DNA of 64,000 nt, taken from the NCBI RefSeq assembly GCF_016765635.1, contig NZ_JAESVD010000002.1, positions 496,001 through 560,000 of the forward strand, given 5' to 3'. Below, piece after piece: positions 43,714 through 53,428 of this stretch. Under the pieces are notes generated by a model. It saw nothing but the letters and a program-made list of their open reading frames with translations, ran no database searches and had not been told where the DNA came from. Position 1 is the stretch's first letter; the number at the start of each line of letters is the position of its first letter. The stretch is from Shewanella schlegeliana. Its GTDB lineage: Bacteria > Pseudomonadota > Gammaproteobacteria > Enterobacterales > Shewanellaceae. The translations under genes were made by a program, and so were the position numbers.

Positions 43714-46700
43714 TTAGGCAACGGGTGATACAACGAAGAGTAATTCACCTTGAGAAACCTGCTGTCCATTACCGTTAAGAATACGCTCGATACGATACTG
43801 CTGATCTTCAGGGTAGAGCACTGCATTCTTACGGTTAAAGCCAGCTAGTGTTACCTGTGAGAACATCTTCATCGCTTCGGTAAGCGCCAAAGTCTGATCT
43901 ACAGTAACAATGTCACCTTCCTTAACGAAGTCTGCTTCACCAGGAGCTGGAGAGGTATAGAAGATACCAGCACCCTGTGCCATAACCTTAAGCTCGTTAC
44001 TCTCACCAACACGAAGTGATGCAGTATCGACACCTACGGTTTCAGCCGCAGCTTCCATCTCAGCAATCAGCTCTGGCACATCTAACTCTGCCATAAAGCG
44101 TGGCAGATAGTTGGTGTCGTATACGCCTTCGTTGAAGGTGCCATCTTTAAGGATACGCGTTAACAATGGAATGTTAGTCGCGATGCCCTTAATCACGACT
44201 TGATTTGCTAGGTAGTCATGTAGCTTAGTGATCACATCTTCACGGCTCTCACCACGACAGATAATCTGTGCAATCAAGCTATCATAGTAAGGAGAAACCT
44301 CTTTACCTTCACCTGCAATTGAGATGATCTCGATATCATCACGCTCAGGCATCTGGTATTCAGTGATTAAACCTGGATGCGGTAGCAACTGTAGAACACC
44401 GTTGCTATCAAGTGCAGCTTTCTCTGCCGTCACACGCACTTCCATCGCATAACCAATCTCTTGCGGCTCAAGCTCTGCAATTGAACGACCCGCTGCGATA
44501 TCAAAACCTGCGCTTACGATATCGATGCCTGAAGTGGCTTCTGTTACTGGATGCTCAACCTGTAGACGGGTGTTCATCTCCATAAAGTAGACTTCGTTAG
44601 CGTCTAAGTTATAGATAAATTCAACGGTACCCGCGCCCATATAATCTGTGGCATCACCCAATGCACGGGTGTATTCCATCACCTTCTGCTTAAGCTCATC
44701 TGGCAGCATGGTTGAGCCAGATTCCTCAACCACTTTCTGGTTGTTACGCTGTACAGAACAGTCACGAAGACCCAGAACCTTAGTGTTACCAAACTGGTCA
44801 CGAAGTAACTGAACTTCGATATGACGTAGTGAAGTCACATACTTCTCTAGGTATAGGTCACCGTTACCAAATGCTGCAGCCGCTTCAGTAGAGGTCTTCT
44901 GGAACAAGGAGATCATGTCGCCAGGACGCTCTACAACCTGAATACCTTTACCGCCACCACCTTGTACCGCTTTAAGCAGCACTGGGTAGCCGATTTCGCT
45001 AGCAACATTTACCGCTTGCTCTGCGTTGGTCAAAATACCGTGACTACCTGGTACAACTGGAACGTTTTGAGATTGTGACGTCTTAATCGCGTTCGACTTG
45101 TTACCCATGGTCGTCATGCTGTGTACACTTGGGCCGACGAAGTTAACGCCGTTGTTGACACAAAGTGCCGCAAACTGTGGGCTTTCCGATAGGAAACCGA
45201 TACCAGGGTGCAATGCGTCGACATTTTCGTACTCAGCAACTTTTAGTACCGAGTAGGCATTTAGGTAACTTTCATCTGAAGTGTTACCACCGATACAAAC
45301 TAGCTTGTCGTTGTCTTTTAGCATATCTGCAGGTACAGAGGTCATATCTGGGTCTGATGCAACCAATACCACCTTGATATTATTGTCATGAGCCTTACGG
45401 ATAAGCTTAACCGCAGTACAACCACGAGCGTGAACCAGTACCTTCTCAATTGGTTTCATCAACTGACGCGGGTCGTCTTGAACAATCTCTTCTTCAGCGA
45501 TTAAACGCTCTGGTACCAGTGTCGATACCGCACTCGAAATCACATCAACAATCTTAGCCGTTGGCTTTGGCATCAATGGATCGATGCTCTGTAGTTGATC
45601 GTCAATCGTCTCACTAAATGGGTTGGTAACCAAGGCGTTCATCGCACCTGGTACTTTCGATAGATAGTTAGACAGAGTCGAAGTCGATGGCAGGTATGCA
45701 GGAACAACCATCTGACCCGCAAACGGCATATTAGTACCTGATAGGTAATAAGTTTGCACAAGTGGGTGAGTCACAAAACTTGCCTGTGCACCACCGGTAC
45801 AGTCGCCGTAACCGAACATCAATACTGGCAGTTCGTTATCACGAATAAAGCGAGTAATACGGTCGTTTACCACAGCCATTGAGAATAGCGCCGCGGCACC
45901 TTCTTTAGTCTGCATACCACCAGAGCTGATAAAACAGATCACCGGTAGCTTACGCTTAGCACACTCAATCAATAGCGCACTGAATTTCTCAGCAGCCGCC
46001 ATATCGAATGCACCGGCTTGGAATGCCGTATTTGATACCGCAACACCCACGCGCATTGGCTGGCCGTTTTGCTCAAAATCTGCAAGACCTGTGATTAAAC
46101 CACATGGGCGAATGCCCTTGTCCAATGCATCTTCGATAGATAAACGGAAGCCAGGGAAGTTCAGCAAGTTAGCCGAAATCTTGTCACCATCAATCTCTTC
46201 AAAATCGGTGAAGAACTTAGCGATAATCGCTTCCCAACCCATTTTGCCTGCACGCTTTTCATCGCGAAGCACTTTCTGGATCAGCAAGTCTTGATAGCCC
46301 ATGGTCAAACGGTTCCAGAAGTCTTTACGACGACCGATACGCACAGGGTTAATTGCACCTGTGTATTCACCGCTCTCTTCTTCGCTATCGAAATACTCAG
46401 GTAGCAAACGTTCGAAGAAGTAGGTCAAGATAACGAATAAACTGTCGTTCAACTGTGGGAAACCAACACTCTTCCACTGCTCAGTACGAGTCAGTAGCTC
46501 GGCGCGATTTGACTGTGACATAAAGTACTTAAGCCACTTGTAGAACTTGTTCTTATCATTGGCAACGTTTTGTGTCGACAGCGCACGGTCAATCGAATCA
46601 TGTAGCAAGTTGTCGACTGAGTTGCGTGACAAGCTCTTAGACATCATGGCTTCTTTAGCGATTGATGCAAGATTACCCACTACGTTGTCGTAAAGAGCGT

Positions 46701-48267
46701 TGAATACCAAGATGTTATGGCATTGCCAGATGAAGTCTTCACGAAGTTCATCATGAACAATCACATCTAACACAGTTAGCTTATTCAGCTCAGGCCAATC
46801 AGCCTGAGTCACTTCAGATGGCAGTGTCTCAAGGTAATGGATAAGGCCTTTGAAGTTGTTCTCTGCGTTGCCTTTCCAGCGATGGTATAGCGACCAACTA
46901 ATGTTGAAGATCAGCGCCTTACGGGCCTTCTTGTAGTTCTCTTTTGGTTCACCCAAAATCAAACGTGTTAGCATGTTGCGCTCAGTAGATACATCATCAC
47001 GCTTAGCAATGAAGTTACCCCAAAGCTTGTTCAGCTCTTCGTCATAAACCAGTTTATCAGGGCTTGATAACCAAGATTGGAATACACGGTCTTGCTCTTG
47101 CTGAATACGTGCGAGTAAGTCACCTTCTGGTACGCTCACCTTAGATAGGCGACCATACTGTTCTAATGAGATAGAGTGAATACGACTACGCAGCGTTAAG
47201 TAACGCAAATAGCGGTAAGCACTACCAAATAGATTTAAATGCATGGTTGGGTTGTTAGCAACCGCCAATTCTGCATTAAGCTCTAACGCTTCTAGACTCT
47301 TAGATGGGTTTAGGAAACGCGCTAGACTGCGATCGTAATGCTCACGTAAGTCTTCTGACTCACTAACAAAGTTGACCGCTGCTTTCTCTACTGCTTCGAT
47401 GCTGCTGATGATTGCACGGCGCAGGTTATGTTGACGCTCATCTCTGTCCGATGGAGAGAAATCGATGATACCGTCGATGCAACCAGAGGTATAAAGCTCT
47501 TCTGGCGATACACCTACAGATTTCGCACATTCTTGCCAAGACAAGTTGTACTTACGCGCAATGCTCTGTAAACCCTGTGGCTGAATGGTGTTAAAAATAC
47601 CATCACGTAGCGACAACAGGATGTTTGCAGCAGCAAGTGGAATCGCGCCGCCTGAATAGCCCGCACCGATAACGATACCAACAGTTGGTACGTCAACGTT
47701 CGCGCTCTCGGCAATCGCTTTTGAAATTGAGTGTGCTTGGTTCTGGCTGTTGGCGATTTCACCCGCATCGGCACCTGGGGTGTCGATAAGGTAAACAATC
47801 GGCATAGACAGTTCAGCGAAGTGGCGAATCGCTTTACAGCAAGCAATGTGATGCTCAGGCATCCACGCGCCATTTGCCGTTGTGCGCTCTTGCGCTACAA
47901 AACCGATACGGCGAGTACGTGATCCAAAATTCAGTTCGATCTCTGCACTATAAAAAGGGCCGATATGGGTTTCGGTAATAAGCTTGCCTTTAAGATCGGC
48001 AATGATGCGCTTCGCACCTGGACGATTTTTATCTTGGGTCGGTTGAATCACCTTAGTGACATAACCATCAACGTCTAACTGCGCCAAGTCTTTAAGATTA
48101 GCTTGAATCGCATCATCGTCTAAAAGACCTTTAATCTCTTCTGAAAGCGTTTGCTTACTGTGCTCAGGAAACAATGAAAAGTCTTTGGCTAACTGCTCTG
48201 CTTTTAGAAAAAGCGGATCGGCAGTTTGCACTTGAGTCATGTTAGCGGGCTGATTTTTGCTGGTCAT
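43714..48267 (-). CDS. Single-chain acyl-CoA carboxylase (carboxyltransferase, biotin carboxylase and biotin carrier fused)
   Basis: A 1,517-residue cytoplasmic enzyme with every part of a biotin carboxylase complex. In order: an AccA-like carboxyltransferase half (about 60-330; YLIDTPGADAGE, IGAGYSGGAIPL), a helical linker (330-660), an AccD-like half (about 660-880; FISSGGMQTKEGA, MFGYGDCTGGAQAS), biotin carboxylase (about 940-1390; ATP loop VQGGGGKGI, EMNTRLQVEHP) and a biotinyl domain with AMKM, biotin on K1467. The order alpha-beta-BC-BCCP differs from actinobacterial and eukaryotic fusions. Normal separate acc genes are presumably elsewhere, so the substrate may not be acetyl-CoA. The start is an ATG at 48267 with AGGATC. 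A LysR gene is divergent. Confidence 0.9.
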   Translation of the reverse strand: MTSKNQPANMTQVQTADPLFLKAEQLAKDFSLFPEHSKQTLSEEIKGLLDDDAIQANLKDLAQLDVDGYVTKVIQPTQDKNRPGAKRIIADLKGKLITETHIGPFYSAEIELNFGSRTRRIGFVAQERTTANGAWMPEHHIACCKAIRHFAELSMPIVYLIDTPGADAGEIANSQNQAHSISKAIAESANVDVPTVGIVIGAGYSGGAIPLAAANILLSLRDGIFNTIQPQGLQSIARKYNLSWQECAKSVGVSPEELYTSGCIDGIIDFSPSDRDERQHNLRRAIISSIEAVEKAAVNFVSESEDLREHYDRSLARFLNPSKSLEALELNAELAVANNPTMHLNLFGSAYRYLRYLTLRSRIHSISLEQYGRLSKVSVPEGDLLARIQQEQDRVFQSWLSSPDKLVYDEELNKLWGNFIAKRDDVSTERNMLTRLILGEPKENYKKARKALIFNISWSLYHRWKGNAENNFKGLIHYLETLPSEVTQADWPELNKLTVLDVIVHDELREDFIWQCHNILVFNALYDNVVGNLASIAKEAMMSKSLSRNSVDNLLHDSIDRALSTQNVANDKNKFYKWLKYFMSQSNRAELLTRTEQWKSVGFPQLNDSLFVILTYFFERLLPEYFDSEEESGEYTGAINPVRIGRRKDFWNRLTMGYQDLLIQKVLRDEKRAGKMGWEAIIAKFFTDFEEIDGDKISANLLNFPGFRLSIEDALDKGIRPCGLITGLADFEQNGQPMRVGVAVSNTAFQAGAFDMAAAEKFSALLIECAKRKLPVICFISSGGMQTKEGAAALFSMAVVNDRITRFIRDNELPVLMFGYGDCTGGAQASFVTHPLVQTYYLSGTNMPFAGQMVVPAYLPSTSTLSNYLSKVPGAMNALVTNPFSETIDDQLQSIDPLMPKPTAKIVDVISSAVSTLVPERLIAEEEIVQDDPRQLMKPIEKVLVHARGCTAVKLIRKAHDNNIKVVLVASDPDMTSVPADMLKDNDKLVCIGGNTSDESYLNAYSVLKVAEYENVDALHPGIGFLSESPQFAALCVNNGVNFVGPSVHSMTTMGNKSNAIKTSQSQNVPVVPGSHGILTNAEQAVNVASEIGYPVLLKAVQGGGGKGIQVVERPGDMISLFQKTSTEAAAAFGNGDLYLEKYVTSLRHIEVQLLRDQFGNTKVLGLRDCSVQRNNQKVVEESGSTMLPDELKQKVMEYTRALGDATDYMGAGTVEFIYNLDANEVYFMEMNTRLQVEHPVTEATSGIDIVSAGFDIAAGRSIAELEPQEIGYAMEVRVTAEKAALDSNGVLQLLPHPGLITEYQMPERDDIEIISIAGEGKEVSPYYDSLIAQIICRGESREDVITKLHDYLANQVVIKGIATNIPLLTRILKDGTFNEGVYDTNYLPRFMAELDVPELIAEMEAAAETVGVDTASLRVGESNELKVMAQGAGIFYTSPAPGEADFVKEGDIVTVDQTLALTEAMKMFSQVTLAGFNRKNAVLYPEDQQYRIERILNGNGQQVSQGELLFVVSPVA

Positions 48268-48389
48268 CGAAAGATCCTCTGCTTTTAGCCTCTGAAATTT
48301 TTAGCCCGTAAATATAACTTTGTTATACCGTCAATTGCTATTAAACTGCATTAGACGCTTTGTTCCATATTTGAGACAGTGGAGATAAC

Positions 48390-49301
48390 ATGCCTGATTT
48401 AAACGGTATGATGCTCTTTGCGGCGGTAGTTAGAGCCAAAGGTTTCTCTCAAGCTGCCCGTGAAATAGGCATGCCAAAATCAACGATTAGCCGCAAGGTT
48501 GCCCAGCTAGAAGAACAGCTTGGCGTGCGACTATTGCAGCGAGATACCCGTAATCTGAGCCTGACTCAGGTAGGCGCGCTATTTTTTCAACACTGCTCCA
48601 GTATAAGCGATGAAATCGAGGCTGCCAAAGCCACGGTGGAAAATACCCATAATGACGTTTCAGGCCAGCTGCGTATCGCTATTCCCGTCTCTTTCAGCCA
48701 AGAGTTAATCGCGACACTATGTAGCGGCTTTCTACGCCTCTACCCCAATGTTGAACTGGACGTGCAATTTACCGATAGCGATGTTGGCCTTGTTGGTGAA
48801 GGTTACGATATCGCCATTAAGTACGGTCCCCTGCAATCGTCTGATTTGGTCGCTAGGTTACTGTTTGAGCGCCAGCCGATTTTAGTCGCCAGCCCTGGTT
48901 ACTTAAAAATTCACGGAACACCTGCCACACCGCAAGACTTGGCCGATCACAGTGGCATCTTGTTAGGTACCTCGCGCTCGGCGCCTATTTGGCCCTTAGG
49001 GAAAGGCACCAGAAAAACCATGGTTAACTTTCAGCGTAAGGTACGAGTTAATAGTGCCGTGATGGTCAAGCAGCTCGCTATGGATGATTTTGGTATTGCT
49101 ATGTTGTCAAACTCAGTCTGTAAGAATGAGCTGGCTAGCGGCTCACTGGTCCCTATCTTACAGGAGTGGCCAATGGAAGCCTTTAAGGTATATGGGGTGT
49201 ACTCAAGCCGCAGGCAGCTTGCCACCAATATCAGCGCCTTCTTGGACTTCTTCCACAAGCGTTTCACTAACCAAGAGTCGCTACAGTCATTGATGATGTA
49301 A
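48390..49301 (+). CDS. LysR-family transcriptional regulator, divergent from the fused carboxylase
   Basis: A 303-residue LysR protein of the YafC/AaeR-like group: helix-turn-helix at 1-60 (LFAAVVRAKGFSQAAREIGM, PKSTISRKVAQLEEQLG), effector domain at about 88-290 with LRIAIPVSFSQELIATL and GYDIAIKYGPLQSSDLVARL. It is transcribed away from the carboxylase gene with 122 bases between their starts. Divergent LysR genes usually control their neighbour, so it is the likely regulator of the carboxylase. Effector unknown. Confidence 0.9.
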   Translation: MPDLNGMMLFAAVVRAKGFSQAAREIGMPKSTISRKVAQLEEQLGVRLLQRDTRNLSLTQVGALFFQHCSSISDEIEAAKATVENTHNDVSGQLRIAIPVSFSQELIATLCSGFLRLYPNVELDVQFTDSDVGLVGEGYDIAIKYGPLQSSDLVARLLFERQPILVASPGYLKIHGTPATPQDLADHSGILLGTSRSAPIWPLGKGTRKTMVNFQRKVRVNSAVMVKQLAMDDFGIAMLSNSVCKNELASGSLVPILQEWPMEAFKVYGVYSSRRQLATNISAFLDFFHKRFTNQESLQSLMM

Positions 49302-49691
49302 CCCATTATCAGAGTCTCCATCTAAGCGGACTCTAATAGGTAAGCTTTGACCTCTAAGCTATGACGCCCTTTCACCTTTAATTAGACACGCATCTCTGCC
49401 ACAGCCGCTATCGACTCGATTACAGCCATAATACCAATTCAGTATTATGGCTGGCCTAGATATAGCTTAGCCAAGCTACAGCCACATAATTCAAGCATCT
49501 AGAGATGTCGCCCCTGTAAGTCAGCAGAGTCCCGCTCGCATATCTTTTAATGATATTTATTGTGGTGCATACTGGGGCGCGCATACCTTGAGCAGCAAGA
49601 TAAAATAGCAGCCTAATCGCACTAACGACTCAAGAGTAAAGCCACAAACGGACAAGCTTGCGCTGTAACAATAATAAGAAAGGAACTGGCA
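49302..49691. other. Intergenic region with a perfect 12-bp hairpin at 49423-49453
   Basis: CAGCCATAATAC/GTATTATGGCTG (arms 49423-49434 and 49442-49453) with loop CAATTCA. There is no T run, so it is not an ordinary terminator. A smaller inverted repeat AGAGTC/GACTCT lies near 49,312-49,335. No gene is supported in this 390-base gap. Confidence 0.5.
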
Positions 49692-50852
49692 ATGAATAAA
49701 CACCGCTCAGCACGACTTCTTGGCGCCTTAGCTGCGCTCACCCTGCCCTTGAGTGCCTTCGCAACACTCGACGTAGAGGAAGCTCGCTTAGCAACGGCAA
49801 CTCAAGCCATGCCGCAAGTGGTCTCGCGCTATCAAGCCTTTGTAAGTAGCTTAGGCGAAAAATATAACCAGCACTCAGACGAGTTAAAGGTCACCCAGAT
49901 GGTGGCTCATCAAGGGCTTAGATTATGGCAACAGGCGGTGAGAGATGTGCAGTCGGGTCATTTGGATGATCGCTCTCTGTATTGGAACCGCTTGGCGATG
50001 CGAGCATTGCTCAAGATCCAGAAACCAGACTTCAATATCGCTTCTTGGCAGCAAGATATCTTGATTAAAGCCGTTGAGAAGTCATCACGAGGTTTTAGCG
50101 ACCTCGACTTTAAAAATGACGCTCAGATAAAAATCCTACTCACTGGTTTCGACCCTTTCTTTCTCGACCGCAATATCGATCAGAGTAATCCATCGGGGCT
50201 GGCAGCACTGGCGCTTGATGGCTACCGTTTTAAGGTCGATGGTAAACAAGCACAGATTGAAACCGTAATGATCCCGGTGCGCTTTGCTGATTTTGATGAG
50301 GGCATGATTGAATCTCTACTCACACCAATCTATCGTGACAATGGCGTAGACATGATCTTTACCGTCAGTATGGGCCGTGATGATTTTGACATCGAACGCT
50401 TTCCAAGCCGTAACCGCAGCGCCGCCGCTCCCGATAACCTCAATGTACTAACGGGCGCAAGCAAACAGACACCGATTGCGCCTAAATTCAATGGCGGCAA
50501 TTTAAATGGCCCTGAATTTGTTGAGTTCTCGCTACCAATAACGGCAATGCAAACGGTAACGGGTCCGTGGAAAGTTAATGATAACCACACAGTTTCGACG
50601 CTAGAGCGCGGTGAGTTTCAAGCCAGCTCGCTGGCACAACTACAGAGCGCTACATCGGTAGAGGGCTCCGGCGGCGGTTACCTGTCGAACGAGATCTCCT
50701 ATCGCGCCATCTTGCTACAGCAGCAATTTAATAGCAGCATTCCTGTAGGGCATATCCACACTCCGCGTATCGCCGCCTATGATGCCAAAACAGAGAGTAA
50801 AATCGTTACTCAAGTGCGAGACATGGTGGTCGCGGCCGCAGGCACACTTTAA
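49692..50852 (+). CDS. Exported pyroglutamyl-peptidase I (C15)-like protein with Ser at the nucleophile position
   Basis: A 386-residue protein with a signal peptide (about 1-24, ending SAFA), a helical extension (25-140) and a C15-like domain (about 145-385). Landmarks: KILLTGFDPF, QSNPSGLAALALDGY, Glu235 in GRDDFDIERF and His356 in GHIHTP. The strand that carries the catalytic Cys in known enzymes (for example TFVCNHLFY) is here GYLSNEISY, placing Ser332 where Cys should be. Either it is not a peptidase, or it is a rare serine variant. C15 enzymes are normally cytoplasmic and about 215 residues, so export and the long N-terminal region are also unusual. Its ATG at 49692 follows AAAGGAAC. 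Confidence 0.75.
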   Translation: MNKHRSARLLGALAALTLPLSAFATLDVEEARLATATQAMPQVVSRYQAFVSSLGEKYNQHSDELKVTQMVAHQGLRLWQQAVRDVQSGHLDDRSLYWNRLAMRALLKIQKPDFNIASWQQDILIKAVEKSSRGFSDLDFKNDAQIKILLTGFDPFFLDRNIDQSNPSGLAALALDGYRFKVDGKQAQIETVMIPVRFADFDEGMIESLLTPIYRDNGVDMIFTVSMGRDDFDIERFPSRNRSAAAPDNLNVLTGASKQTPIAPKFNGGNLNGPEFVEFSLPITAMQTVTGPWKVNDNHTVSTLERGEFQASSLAQLQSATSVEGSGGGYLSNEISYRAILLQQQFNSSIPVGHIHTPRIAAYDAKTESKIVTQVRDMVVAAAGTL

Positions 50853-51082
50853 TCGTGACAAGGCTGATCTCACCCGCTTAGCGTCATTGTTATCTAAGCG
50901 AGTGAGTAGCATTAACGGGCACTAGAACTCGAGTTATAACACTCACACTACAAGATGTCAGATGTTGTGCTGAATAAGCGTAACACTGGCCTGTATCGGC
51001 GCTCTCGGTTAAAATGGCAGCGCTCAATACTGTTGAGCCCGATGATTTCAATCCCCGTAGTGCGAGTGAGTAGTGAGAGTCA

Positions 51083-51667
51083 ATGTTCAAATCGCTTAAT
51101 CCTTTCAGAGCCTTACAAAATGCACCGTCACCACAATCGATGCTAAAGGCTCACCCAGTTGTCACCTTCCAAGACCCATTGCATCAGCAAATGGCGCTGC
51201 AGGTCGAACATTGCTACCAAATTGCAGAATCGAAACTCGGCAGATGCTTTCCGAGGCCGGAGATAGGCTTTATGCTGCGGGGCAAAAGCGCAGGCACAGC
51301 ACATCTGCAATTAAATAAACTGCGCTTTAATCCCAAACTGCTAAATGATAACCAGCAAGCCTTCTTAGACGATGTTATCCCCCATGAGATCTGTCATCTA
51401 CTGGCCTTTCAACTCTATGGCCGAGTAAAACCCCATGGCCGAGAGTGGCAATCGTTAATGCAATCTCTGTATGGGCGAGTGCCACGTACGACTCATAGTT
51501 TCGACACCCGCGCTGTCGAGGGAAAGACCTTCGAATATCGCTGTCAATGTGGGCCGATTAAGCTCAGCATCCGCCGTCATAACAAGGTGATACGAGGTGA
51601 AACCCAATACCGTTGTCGCAGATGTGGGCAACAACTCCGCGCTGAGCCTCGCATCCCACCTAGGTAG
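51083..51667 (+). CDS. sprT: SprT family zinc metalloprotein
   Basis: A 194-residue protein with the zinc site PHEICHLLAFQLYG (HExxH near residues 101-105), third ligand in KPHGREWQSLM, and C-terminal zinc-ribbon cysteines (CQCGPI, then YRCRRCGQQL). SprT-like domains are related to the DNA-protein crosslink protease SPRTN; bacterial SprT is not well defined. The ATG at 51083 has GAGAG upstream. It lies before endA in a row (sprT, endA, rsmE, gshB) that is typical of Shewanella and Vibrio. Confidence 0.92.
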   Translation: MFKSLNPFRALQNAPSPQSMLKAHPVVTFQDPLHQQMALQVEHCYQIAESKLGRCFPRPEIGFMLRGKSAGTAHLQLNKLRFNPKLLNDNQQAFLDDVIPHEICHLLAFQLYGRVKPHGREWQSLMQSLYGRVPRTTHSFDTRAVEGKTFEYRCQCGPIKLSIRRHNKVIRGETQYRCRRCGQQLRAEPRIPPR

Positions 51668-51819
51668 TGCCACGGCTGTTGAAGTGCTTTTCTACTCTAC
51701 AGCTTGTCATCGCTAGCATTGCGGTAAATCTTGCATTGCGACAAAACAGCGGCTCACTTACAATCGCGCCCAAATAAAAAAATCTTTCGTTACTTCGATA
51801 TTTTTTAGGGATTTTCTAG

Positions 51820-52563
51820 ATGTCATTTATAAAAGTGCTCACTGTAGCGCTCGGCCTTTTGTGGCTATTACCCCAAATAACTTATGCTTCAACAGGCCAT
51901 GCAAAAAGCTTTAACCAAGCGAAAAAAAATGTCCGTAAGATCTATCTCAGCCACCTTCCTCAAACCAGCTTTTACTGTGGCTGTGATATCACAGTTAAAG
52001 GTAAAAAGTGGATCCCAGAACTTGATACCTGCGGCTATGAAATACGTAAGCAAAAAGTACGCGCATCGCGGATAGAGTGGGAACATGTGGTACCAGCATG
52101 GGAGTTTGGCCACCAGCTATTATGTTGGCAAGAAGGTGGACGCAAAAATTGTGGCCGTAAAGACCGCACATTTAAGAAAATGGAATCTGATCTTCACAAC
52201 TTAGTGCCTGCAATTGGTGAGGTTAATGGCGATCGCAGCAACTATCGCTTTAGCCAGTGGAACGCCAAACCCACGCAATACGGTCAATGCCAAGTGAGCG
52301 TCGACTTTAAGGGTCGCAAGGTTCAGCCTCCAGCCCATACCCGTGGCCAAATTGCTCGCACCTATTTTTATATGCAGAAGACCTATGGATTGAAAATAGC
52401 CAAGGGCCAATTAAAGTTATTTAAGGCATGGGATAAAATGTACCCAGTTGATACTATTGAGTGTCGACGCGATCGAGAGATTGCCAAAGTTCAAGGCAAC
52501 CATAATGAGTTTGTACTTGCTCAGTGTGAGCGCTTGAATGACTCGAAAACATACGCAGAATAA
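51820..52563 (+). CDS. endA: Periplasmic endonuclease I
   Basis: A 247-residue DNase with a signal peptide (about 1-23, ending ITYAS). The metal and catalytic region is [14 protein letters not shown] (His near 91) with [20 protein letters not shown]. Eight or more cysteines ([33 protein letters not shown]) fit the disulfide-rich Vvn/EndA family, which must be oxidised in the periplasm to work. It cuts double-stranded DNA non-specifically and affects DNA uptake and DNA-based nutrition. The ATG at 51820 has AGGGA upstream. The rsmE gene follows after 13 bases. Confidence 0.95.
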   Translation: MSFIKVLTVALGLLWLLPQITYASTGHAKSFNQAKKNVRKIYLSHLPQTSFYCGCDITVKGKKWIPELDTCGYEIRKQKVRASRIEWEHVVPAWEFGHQLLCWQEGGRKNCGRKDRTFKKMESDLHNLVPAIGEVNGDRSNYRFSQWNAKPTQYGQCQVSVDFKGRKVQPPAHTRGQIARTYFYMQKTYGLKIAKGQLKLFKAWDKMYPVDTIECRRDREIAKVQGNHNEFVLAQCERLNDSKTYAE

Positions 52564-52576
52564 GGCTTGTAACATC

Positions 52577-53308
52577 ATGAGAGTGCCAAGAATTTATCAA
52601 GAATCATCACTAACTATCGGCCAATCCGTTGCTTTAGATGATGAAGCTGCAGGCCATGTTGGACGTGTCCTTAGAATGTCTGTCGGCGAACAGGTGAGCC
52701 TGTTCAATGGCGATGGTAATGATTACTTAGCCGAGATAGTGAGCGCCAGCAAGAAGAATGTCGAAGTTAAAGTGCTGACTTGCGAGGCCAATAATAGCGA
52801 GTCACCGCTGAACTTACACCTAGGTCAGGTGATCTCTCGCGGCGATAGAATGGATTTTACCATTCAAAAATCGGTCGAACTTGGGGTCAATACCATTACA
52901 CCGCTGTTTTCTGAGCGCTGCGGCGTTAAGCTAAGCGGTGAGCGTTTAGAGAAGAAGATTCAGCAATGGCAGAAGATTGTTATCAGCGCCTGCGAACAAT
53001 CTGGCCGTAGCGTGGTACCCGTTGTCCGCCCAGCGATGCAGCTCGCCGATTGGTGCGCCGAAGCATCTGATGCAGTTAAACTCAACCTGCACCCAAGAGC
53101 TTCTCATGGCGTCAATGGCCTAACCCTGCCTAATAACAGAGTAAGATTAGTGATCGGCCCAGAAGGCGGATTATCTGCACCTGAAATCGCCATGACAGAA
53201 GAACACCAATTTACCGACGTGCTACTTGGACCACGAGTGCTGCGCACAGAAACTGCCGCACTCACGACCATCAGCGCACTGCAACTCAAGTTTGGCGACA
53301 TTGGTTAA
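52577..53308 (+). CDS. rsmE: 16S rRNA m3U1498 methyltransferase
   Basis: A 243-residue SPOUT methyltransferase. An N-terminal PUA-like domain ([23 protein letters not shown]) is followed by the knotted domain with [37 protein letters not shown] and the SAM-binding end [13 protein letters not shown] with [13 protein letters not shown]. It methylates U1498 of 16S rRNA. I start at the ATG at 52577; an upstream frame overlapping endA is not needed. It is 13 bases from endA and likely in the same transcript. Confidence 0.96.
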   Translation: MRVPRIYQESSLTIGQSVALDDEAAGHVGRVLRMSVGEQVSLFNGDGNDYLAEIVSASKKNVEVKVLTCEANNSESPLNLHLGQVISRGDRMDFTIQKSVELGVNTITPLFSERCGVKLSGERLEKKIQQWQKIVISACEQSGRSVVPVVRPAMQLADWCAEASDAVKLNLHPRASHGVNGLTLPNNRVRLVIGPEGGLSAPEIAMTEEHQFTDVLLGPRVLRTETAALTTISALQLKFGDIG

Positions 53309-53332
53309 ATGTGGATAAACATTTAAGAATAA

Positions 53333-53373
53333 GGCCGAGTTAAGGTTTATCTCTTATAAACTAGAAATCGGCC
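53333..53373. other. Two-part hairpin in the rsmE-gshB spacer
   Basis: GGCCGA/TCGGCC (53333-53338 with 53368-53373) encloses GTTTAT/ATAAAC around CTCTT, with a symmetric six-base internal loop on each side. There is no T run after it. It may be an attenuator-like or stability element between rsmE and gshB. Confidence 0.45.
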
Positions 53374-53428
53374 CTACTCGCCCCCATGTTTACCCTAGAA
53401 ACGAATATTAAGACAAGGAAAACGCTCC

